Positions 6,766 to 13,414 of a DNA stretch of 19,518 bases are shown here, piece by piece. The DNA lies in the NCBI GenBank assembly GCA_032122615.1, contig JAQBGF010000133.1, forward strand, positions 1 to 19,518, given 5' to 3'. A program made the translations under genes and the position numbers. The DNA is from SHZI01 sp032122615. GTDB taxonomy: Bacteria > Pseudomonadota > Gammaproteobacteria > Steroidobacterales > GCA-2729495. Positions within the stretch are counted from its first letter, which is position 1. Every line of letters starts with the position of its first letter. The notes under the pieces were generated by a model. It made no database searches and was not told where the DNA came from. It saw only the letters and a program-made list of their open reading frames with translations.

Positions 6766-9279
6766 ATGAAATCGTCACAGTCGCTTCAAATGGCGAGCCG
6801 TATTGGCTTCCTCGTGCTGTCCCTGCTTGCCCTGAATGGCTGTTTGAACGTCCCCGACAATGAGCAGGTTAACGCGGTCATTGCCGGTGGAATTCCTGAC
6901 CACTCTGCGTTCGGCAGCACCAGTTGTGTGACTTGCCACTCCCTCGATCGACCTGCTCCTGTCAGGGCCACAACGACCGGTGTGGAAGTCATTCACGGCG
7001 GTGGTCGCGACTGCGGGGAGTGTCACATCGCAGGTGCCGCGAACTGGAGAAGTTTCGTAACGTTCAGCCATTCCCCGGTTCCTGCTTCGTGCGACGACTG
7101 TCACCTGGCGTCGCGGCCCACCGCCATCGTGAACGACAAGATGCTCCACTCCTATTCGGGTGTCGGGGATTGTGTTGCCTGTCACTCTGCCGACGCGGGA
7201 TTCACCTGGGCTAACGGAACATACGTCCACGAACCTCTTCCTGGCAGCTGCTCCGAGTGTCACTCGGCACAGCGTCCGACGACTGTCGTGAACAGCTTCT
7301 CTCACGACGCCGGTGGAACGGGCGATTGCGTGAGTTGTCACCGTAACGTGGGGGTCAGCTGGAGCGACGGATTTTTCTCGCACTCACCAGAGCCGGCAAA
7401 CTGTTCCGATTGCCACGCGGGAACTCGTCCAACAGGGCCGGTCGGCACTCCCCCGTTCGATCACGCTATTGCCGGAACGGGCGATTGCAAGAGCTGTCAC
7501 CTTGTCTTGAGCGCCACGCAAACGGATTGGAGTGGCGGCAGCTTCAGTCATAGCCCTGCACCCACCAGTTGCATCGATTGTCACCTGGGGATCCGCCCTG
7601 TGGGGCTGGTGGGAACGCCGGTCTTTGATCACGCCAAGGGCGGCACTGGTGATTGTGTGAGCTGCCATCTGCCCAAGAGCGCCACGCAAACCGACTGGTC
7701 CGGGGGAAGCTTCTCACACAGCCCGGTTCCGGCCTCGTGTAGCGATTGTCACGCCGGCAATCGGCCAGCGGGATTGGTGGGGACTCCGGCGTTTGATCAT
7801 GCAATTTCCGGACTGGGCGATTGCAAGAGCTGTCACGCTCCGCAGAGCGCGACGCAGGCGGACTGGAGTGGCGGAAGCTTCTCTCACGTACCGGCACCGA
7901 CGACCTGCATCGGCTGCCATCTTGCGCAACGCCCGGTGGCTGTAACCAGCAGTGGCTTCGATCACTCGAAGAACGGCACGGGTGATTGCGTGGACTGTCA
8001 CCAGGATCCTGGCGTCACATGGACGGGCGCCTCTGGCTTTGATCACAGCACGATACCGCCGGAAACCCGCTGCGACAGCTGTCACGCACCCCAGCGCCCC
8101 GCTGCAGCCATCGATGTTCCCTGGCCCGGGCATCCTGCTGATCCGAATCAATTCCTGCATTCGGTAGTGGCAGCTACCGACTGCAAAGCCTGCCACCTCG
8201 ATCCAGGCGTCGCATGGGCCCCCGGGGTCTATTCGCACAGCCCGAATCCCGGGCAATGTGCGATTTGCCATCTGAATCAGCGTCCTGTCGGGCCGGCCGG
8301 GTCACCGCTGTTTGACCACGCGCTGGGTGGCTCGGGAGATTGTGTCGCTTGTCATGCCGTGGGGAGCGCAACGAAAACCGACTGGACCGGCGGTAACTTC
8401 ATCCACACGAACGACATCACGGCCTGTGCAACCTGCCACGCGTACCAGCGCCCCACCGGCCTGGTCGGGACGCCCCCGTTTGATCACTCGATTGCCGGAA
8501 CGGGCGATTGCAAGAGCTGCCATGCGATGAAGAGCGCAACGCAGACAGACTGGACGGGCGGAAGCTTCAGCCACGTACCGAAGCCGACGACCTGCTCGGG
8601 CTGTCACATCGGCCAGAAACCCGCAGCTGCCGTACGCGGGACTGCCGTTTCGACAGATGGCAAGACCTATCAGAACGATTTCCTGCACAGCCTGGTTGCC
8701 GGCGACTGCGTCAGCTGCCATATCGTGAAAAGCGTGACGCAAACGGACTGGACCGGGGGCAGCTACAGCCACAATCCGGTACCGGGCAGCTGTAGCACTT
8801 GCCACGCAATCACCAAACCGGCCGCCGGCGTCTCGGCCTTTGATCATTCGCAGCCGGGACTCAGTGACTGCAAGAGCTGCCACGCCTTTGCCGGGCAAAA
8901 GTGGACCGGCGCCTCGGCAATTCCGTCGGTCGTCGTTCTCACACCCCCGACTGGAAAATCATCCTGGGGGAATATCACGGCTCCTCACCCGGTCATTGAT
9001 TCGGCCAAGACGGGCATTACTTGCGCGAGTTGTCATGGAGCAAATACGAGCGCAAAAATCATCGACTACGATCACCTGTTTCCCGTGATCGGCGGCAAAT
9101 GCGTCTACTGTCACTACACCGGACAAACTGAAACATCGGCTGCGGTGGAAACAAAGAGCCACGAGAGCACCAGCAATACCAAGGACTGCAATGTTTCCGG
9201 GTGTCACAGGCCAAAAAGCTATCCGATCTGGAAAGCATCGGAGCTTACGTTCTCTGATGGAGAGTGGGGTTCGCCCTGA
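6766..9279 (+). CDS. giant lipoprotein multiheme c-type cytochrome (26 CXXCH plus one CX4CH)
   Basis: The 837-residue product has a lipoprotein signal ending in LALNGC (Cys26), which fixes the start at ATG 6766. The frame is open back to 6613, but that extension precedes the signal. I count 26 CXXCH sites spread evenly, plus a final CNVSGCH (CX4CH) that may bind an unusual heme. The body is a chain of two-heme units of about 57 residues with recurring 'GTGDCKSCH', 'DWSGGSFSHSP' and 'TPPFDHA' segments. Such long lipid-anchored chains usually sit on the outer face and carry electrons over several nanometres. It is last in the operon after the barrel and lipoprotein genes, so it is the likely surface partner of the conduit. 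Confidence 0.9.
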   Translation: MKSSQSLQMASRIGFLVLSLLALNGCLNVPDNEQVNAVIAGGIPDHSAFGSTSCVTCHSLDRPAPVRATTTGVEVIHGGGRDCGECHIAGAANWRSFVTFSHSPVPASCDDCHLASRPTAIVNDKMLHSYSGVGDCVACHSADAGFTWANGTYVHEPLPGSCSECHSAQRPTTVVNSFSHDAGGTGDCVSCHRNVGVSWSDGFFSHSPEPANCSDCHAGTRPTGPVGTPPFDHAIAGTGDCKSCHLVLSATQTDWSGGSFSHSPAPTSCIDCHLGIRPVGLVGTPVFDHAKGGTGDCVSCHLPKSATQTDWSGGSFSHSPVPASCSDCHAGNRPAGLVGTPAFDHAISGLGDCKSCHAPQSATQADWSGGSFSHVPAPTTCIGCHLAQRPVAVTSSGFDHSKNGTGDCVDCHQDPGVTWTGASGFDHSTIPPETRCDSCHAPQRPAAAIDVPWPGHPADPNQFLHSVVAATDCKACHLDPGVAWAPGVYSHSPNPGQCAICHLNQRPVGPAGSPLFDHALGGSGDCVACHAVGSATKTDWTGGNFIHTNDITACATCHAYQRPTGLVGTPPFDHSIAGTGDCKSCHAMKSATQTDWTGGSFSHVPKPTTCSGCHIGQKPAAAVRGTAVSTDGKTYQNDFLHSLVAGDCVSCHIVKSVTQTDWTGGSYSHNPVPGSCSTCHAITKPAAGVSAFDHSQPGLSDCKSCHAFAGQKWTGASAIPSVVVLTPPTGKSSWGNITAPHPVIDSAKTGITCASCHGANTSAKIIDYDHLFPVIGGKCVYCHYTGQTETSAAVETKSHESTSNTKDCNVSGCHRPKSYPIWKASELTFSDGEWGSP

Positions 9280-9301
9280 CGACCGGAGAGGCGGAAGGCC
9301 T

Positions 9302-10888
9302 TTATGAGGTCGGACGGCGCGGTTGGGTAAAGGTGGTCGTGGTGTGACAGCGGCTGCAGTCCCGGCTGAAGCCGCCGGTGTGGATGTCATCCCGCCGATG
9401 GCAGTCGGCGCACTGTGTGGAGACTTCGATCTTGTCGGTCACACGCCTGGTGTGGCAGGCCACGCATTGCAGGCCGGTGTGGGCACCGTCCAGGGCAAAA
9501 TCCGTCTGCCGGGCGTGATCAAAAGTCCACAGGTTCCAGTCGTTCGGGTTGTGGCAGGTGCTGCAAACGGGACCAAGGCGCCCCTCGTGCGAATCATCCC
9601 TGTCATGGCAGTCGTTGCAGGCAGAGGGGGTGCCCTTGTAGTCCGCCGTGACGTGGCAGGCCTCACACGGCACCACCGTGTGCAGGCCATTCAGCGGAAA
9701 GCTGGTCAGGTCATGGTCGAAGGCTACCTTCGCGGTCCAGCCAACCGGCGTGTGGCAAGTCACGCAGTCGTCGCCCAGCTTGCCGGTGTGCACGTCGTCC
9801 CTCTTGTGGCAGGCGATGCAGGCCATCTCGGTCTTGACCGTGTAGACGGGTCCTGTGTGGCAACCCCGACAGCTGACGTCCTTGTGGGCGCCGAGTAACG
9901 GAAATTCGGTGGCTTTAGCGTGATCAAATTTCAGTTCTGACCATCGGTCATTGCCGTGGCAGTCCTCACAGGCAGTGCCATTGAGTCCCTGGTGTGTGTC
10001 GTCCCCCTGATGACAGCCGAAGCAGTCTTCAGGCACCTTTGCCTTGTAGTCGCCGGTGGTATGGCAGGCGAGGCAACTCGTGGTGGCGTGTTTGCCGAGC
10101 AGGGCGAAGCCTGTCTCCCTGGCGTGGTTATAGGTCGAACTCTTCCACTTCTGAACGCTGTGGCAGGACTCACAGTCTTTGCCGTTCTTGCCGGCGTGCA
10201 CGTCGTCGGCGCTGTGGCAGTCGACGCATTTGGTGGGGGCTGATTCGTATTTCTGGTCGGCATGGCAGGCCTCGCAGGCCACCCCGGCATGCCCGCCCAA
10301 GAGCGGGTAGTCCGTGAATTCAGCGTGGTCGAAAAGGGTGACGGCTGCCCGCCAGTTCTGCTCGTTGTGGCAGGTTGCACACTTCTCACCCAGCCCGTCC
10401 TTGTGCACGTCGTCATCCTTATGGCAGGCGATACACTCGCCTTTCGCCTCGCGAAACAGTTTGTCCGGGCTGTGACAGTCAGCGCAGGGCACTGCCTGGT
10501 GGGCGCCCTGCAGGGAAAGATCCGTGCGCCGGTGGTCGAAGGTGTCCTTGTCGAGTCTGACGATGTCCGCGTCGCGTCCCAGGTGATCAGTGTGACAACT
10601 GACACAGTCCGCCTTGACGACGTTGGGAGACTTGCCGTGAAAGCCTGTGGCCTTGTCGAGGTCTTTGGCGACATCCTCGTGGCAATCAAGGCACAGCGTG
10701 TTTTGCTCGGTCTTTGCAAAGGCGACGTGGCAGCTGCGGCAATCAGCCTCGAACTTTGCGTGGCCGGAAATCACGGGTCCCGGCATGACGAGCTTCTCGA
10801 TCTCCAGGCCACGGGCATCCGTCGCGACCCCCAGAGCGAGGAAGACGACCGACGCGCCCAGGCTCGTCCGGGACATCTGCGCTGACAC
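9302..10888 (-). CDS. periplasmic 21-heme c-type cytochrome with triheme repeats
   Basis: This 528-residue protein has a Sec signal peptide (core 'LGASVVFLALGVATDARG') and 21 CXXCH motifs. After a divergent first triheme block come six repeats of about 65 residues, each with three hemes. Their pattern is FDHA..T.FPL.GAH..V.C..CH, then C..CH..DD.H.G.LG, then C..CH....W. Many extra His (GAH, DDVH, FDH) are available as second axial ligands. There is no lipobox, so a soluble periplasmic wire is likely. GTG at 10888 is taken as the start (GAGGG 11 bases upstream); ATG at 10876 is the alternative. It follows the cytochrome b gene by 31 bases and converges on the giant cytochrome gene with a 22-base gap. 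Confidence 0.9.
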   Translation of the reverse strand: MSAQMSRTSLGASVVFLALGVATDARGLEIEKLVMPGPVISGHAKFEADCRSCHVAFAKTEQNTLCLDCHEDVAKDLDKATGFHGKSPNVVKADCVSCHTDHLGRDADIVRLDKDTFDHRRTDLSLQGAHQAVPCADCHSPDKLFREAKGECIACHKDDDVHKDGLGEKCATCHNEQNWRAAVTLFDHAEFTDYPLLGGHAGVACEACHADQKYESAPTKCVDCHSADDVHAGKNGKDCESCHSVQKWKSSTYNHARETGFALLGKHATTSCLACHTTGDYKAKVPEDCFGCHQGDDTHQGLNGTACEDCHGNDRWSELKFDHAKATEFPLLGAHKDVSCRGCHTGPVYTVKTEMACIACHKRDDVHTGKLGDDCVTCHTPVGWTAKVAFDHDLTSFPLNGLHTVVPCEACHVTADYKGTPSACNDCHDRDDSHEGRLGPVCSTCHNPNDWNLWTFDHARQTDFALDGAHTGLQCVACHTRRVTDKIEVSTQCADCHRRDDIHTGGFSRDCSRCHTTTTFTQPRRPTS

Positions 10889-10919
10889 GGGTAATCAGAC
10901 CCTCTTGGTACGGCCGCTA

Positions 10920-11846
10920 CTAGTAAAGGTGAACGGCAATGACATGCACAATTGCCGAAACAACGAGCAGGAAAAAGAACGGCAGGTGGATGACGTGCCA
11001 GAGGTGAAAGGCACGCTCGTAAAATCCAAAGAGGGCAAGGGCCCGTACCTGCCGGAGGTGCTCACGCACATGCCGTTTCGCGGTTTTTTCGAGGCGCGAA
11101 CGCTGTTCGGCGACGGCGGGTGACCGCCTGGCTGCCTCGTCAAGCTCGGCAGCCATTACCCGGTGCAACTGCCAGGCGGTGATACGGGTCTTCCACGCGT
11201 AGGCCACGGGCCGAAGCGCGGCAGCGGAGAGCGTATCGGCGTCTTTCAGTACCTCGCGATCAAGGGCTGCCAGCCGTTCGTACAGGGACTTGAACATCCC
11301 GCTGTTGCTGCGCTCCAGCGATTCCCGGACCCGTTGCGTGCGGTCGGCGAGAGTCGCCCGCCGGCCGTACAAACCCAGATGAATGTGTGTGTAAAGGTAT
11401 CGGCCGATGATGCCGCTGCCCGCCACCAGAAGCGCGCAGTAGAGAGCGATTCTGGAATTCATATCGCCCAGCTGGAAGTTGCTGTGATAGAGGATCACCA
11501 GCGGTCCGAAGATGCCGAGACCCATATGCGCCCTGAACCAGTGCCTGATCGGTCCGAGCCACTGGAGGTTGCGAATCCGCTTTCGTACCGAGTACAGGGG
11601 TATCACCAGCATCGCGACGCCGCCGACGATGCCGAGCAGGTAGCCCATTCCCTCGTCGGCGTGCAGATTGCGGGTGTCGCGGCCGAGCCAGCCGATGGCA
11701 ATGATCAGGGCTGCCAGCAGGTAGGCCGCCGGAGCGCTGTAACGCCCCCCGTAAGCGAAGAACGACGAAACAGAACCGTAAAAACGTCGTCCACGACCCG
11801 GCAGCGCCCCGGCTGACGCGGTGGAAACACCCATCTGACTGCCCAT
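10920..11846 (-). CDS. membrane cytochrome b-like electron-transfer protein
   Basis: The 308-residue product has about five membrane segments: near residues 38-55, 66-86, 108-121, 130-150, and a last one at about 288-308. Candidate heme b ligands lie in the membrane regions: His107 and His121 ('RAHMGLG', 'ILYHSNF'), a 'YTHIHLGLYG' motif, and a His-rich end 'FHLWHVIHLPFF' to 'IVHVIAVHLY'. A charged helical loop of about 120 residues lies between segments four and five. I do not recognise a named family; it is broadly like ferric-reductase or b561-type proteins. Its place before the 21-heme gene and divergent from a NAD(P)H-type FeS flavoprotein suggests it passes electrons between the inner membrane and periplasm. 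ATG at 11834 is an alternative start. Confidence 0.7.
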   Translation of the reverse strand: MGSQMGVSTASAGALPGRGRRFYGSVSSFFAYGGRYSAPAAYLLAALIIAIGWLGRDTRNLHADEGMGYLLGIVGGVAMLVIPLYSVRKRIRNLQWLGPIRHWFRAHMGLGIFGPLVILYHSNFQLGDMNSRIALYCALLVAGSGIIGRYLYTHIHLGLYGRRATLADRTQRVRESLERSNSGMFKSLYERLAALDREVLKDADTLSAAALRPVAYAWKTRITAWQLHRVMAAELDEAARRSPAVAEQRSRLEKTAKRHVREHLRQVRALALFGFYERAFHLWHVIHLPFFFLLVVSAIVHVIAVHLY

Positions 11847-12085
11847 TAACTGTTATGCCCGGCGGGTACCATAAACCGCCGAAGCCCCTTAAAATTGCGA
11901 ACTCCGTCACATTTGTGCATAAATAGATCAACTGTGCAAGATGTTACCCTTCTTGTCGGGACCGGGCTGCGGTAACGACGCAAGCCCGGAGGGCCGCTGT
12001 GTGCCCCGCAGGGACGGGGTTTCCGGCACCTGGCGGGTGCCGGGTTGCACGACCCGGTCGGTAGTTACTGGCCGGTGGGTAAGGG
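11847..12085. promoter_or_regulatory. divergent promoter region with a highly structured plus-strand leader
   Basis: This 239-base gap separates two divergent redox genes. Its left part (11890-11945) is AT-rich and the likely site of both promoters; I cannot fix -10 and -35 boxes. Its right part can fold into a series of hairpins: CCGGGCT/AGCCCGG (11962-11968 with 11983-11989), CCCCG/CGGGG (12004-12008 with 12015-12019), CCGGCACC/GGTGCCGG (12023-12030 with 12036-12043) and CCGGGT/ACCCGG (12040-12045 with 12052-12057). The last two overlap and exclude each other, as in a switch. None is followed by a T-run. I recognise no riboswitch class. Confidence 0.4.
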
Positions 12086-13414
12086 ATGCCTGTAATCATG
12101 TTCGAGCCGCTGGCTTTACTGACCTATGCATTGCCGCTGATGCTGTTCATCGTGCTCTGGCAGCGCCGACAGCGGCGAATGCATGCGGCGAGTGTGGCTG
12201 TCCTTGAGGAGGCCGTTTCATCCGGGTTGACCGAACCCGCTTCGCTGCACCCGCTGGTGAATGAGTCCCTCTGTATCGGTTGCGCAGCCTGCGTTGCCGC
12301 CTGCCCCGAAATGCCCGACCACAAGGTGCTGGGAATGATCAGGGGCAAGGCTTCCCTGATCGGGCCTACCGACTGCATCGGGCACGGCGCCTGCTACACG
12401 GCGTGCCCGGTCGGGGCGATTACGCTGGTGCTGGGGACGGAGCACCGGGGAATCGACATCCCCCAGGTGGGTCCGGATTTTCAGACCAACGTGCCGGGCA
12501 TCTTCGTGGCGGGCGAACTCGGTGGTATGGGCCTGATTCGCAATGCCATCAACCAGGGTTGCCAGGCCATCGATTCAATTCGCGCGTTGCCGGGAATCGG
12601 CCGGGGCAGGGACCTCGACGTCTTGATTGTTGGCGCCGGACCTGCGGGGTTTGCCGCGTCACTGGCCGCAATGGAACACGGGCTGCGGTATACGACCATC
12701 GAGCAGGACACGCTGGGCGGATCGGTTGCCCACTACCCGCGCGGCAAGATCGTGATGACCTCCGTCGCAACGTTGCCAATGGTGGGTAAAGTCCGCCTGA
12801 AGGATACCTCCAAGGAATCGCTCCTTGAATTCTGGCGCGAGGTCGAAGCCGATACTGGCGTCCGGATCCGGTACGGCGAACGTCTGTTGTCGGTTTCTCC
12901 AGAGAAAGACGGCTTTACCGCAGTAACCAGCAAGGGCAGCTACTCGGTCCGCGCCATCCTGCTGGCCATTGGCCGGCGGGGAACGCCGCAGACGCTGGGC
13001 GTGCCGGGCGAGGACTTGCCGAAGACCACTTACCGCCTGATCGAGCCCGAGCAGTATCGCGATCGTCGCGTTCTGGTGGTTGGCGGTGGCGACAGCGCCA
13101 TCGAGGCGGCGTGCTCACTGGCTGACGCCGCTGCTGCTGACGTCACCATTGCCTACCGATCCGCGGCCTTTACGCGCGCCAAGCAACGCAACCGCGAGCG
13201 GGTCCAGAGCGAGGCTGCTGCCGGTCGTGTGCGGCTGCTGCTCGAGTCCACAGTTACGGCTATCGAACCGGATCAGGTGCGTTTGAATCACTCGGGCCAG
13301 ACCGTGCTTCTCCCCAATGACACGGTCATCGTGAATGCTGGCGGCGTGCTCCCCACACCGTTCCTGAACTCCATGGGCGTTGCCGTGGAGCGACGATTCG
13401 GTACCGCCCTGTGA
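12086..13414 (+). CDS. membrane-anchored ferredoxin / FAD-NAD(P) oxidoreductase with permuted flavin domain
   Basis: This 442-residue protein has an N-terminal membrane helix (about 5-27), then a two-cluster ferredoxin domain: CIGCAACVAACP, a full [4Fe-4S] site, and CIGHGACYTACP, where the second Cys is His. Next comes 'TNVPGIFVAGELGG', normally the C-terminal FAD motif of thioredoxin-reductase-like enzymes. Only then do the FAD motif GAGPAG and NAD(P) motif GGGDSA appear, and the protein ends soon after 'GGVLPTPFL'. No redox CXXC lies between the nucleotide motifs, so it is not a disulfide reductase; the fold looks closest to YpdA-like proteins. It probably links the NAD(P)H pool to the cytochrome b next door. 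ATG 12098 is an alternative start. Its TGA overlaps the next gene. Confidence 0.8.
   Translation: MPVIMFEPLALLTYALPLMLFIVLWQRRQRRMHAASVAVLEEAVSSGLTEPASLHPLVNESLCIGCAACVAACPEMPDHKVLGMIRGKASLIGPTDCIGHGACYTACPVGAITLVLGTEHRGIDIPQVGPDFQTNVPGIFVAGELGGMGLIRNAINQGCQAIDSIRALPGIGRGRDLDVLIVGAGPAGFAASLAAMEHGLRYTTIEQDTLGGSVAHYPRGKIVMTSVATLPMVGKVRLKDTSKESLLEFWREVEADTGVRIRYGERLLSVSPEKDGFTAVTSKGSYSVRAILLAIGRRGTPQTLGVPGEDLPKTTYRLIEPEQYRDRRVLVVGGGDSAIEAACSLADAAAADVTIAYRSAAFTRAKQRNRERVQSEAAAGRVRLLLESTVTAIEPDQVRLNHSGQTVLLPNDTVIVNAGGVLPTPFLNSMGVAVERRFGTAL

Noticed and set aside
9956..10885. Plus-strand frames of up to 207 codons opposite the 21-heme gene
   Set aside because: They are Val/Ala/Gly-rich mirror frames of the CXXCH repeats, with no start signals or known motifs.
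11941..12207. 88-codon frame in the flavoprotein leader
   Set aside because: It runs into the flavoprotein gene in another frame, is rich in Arg/Gly/Ala, and shows no domain. It covers the hairpin region, which explains its odd composition.
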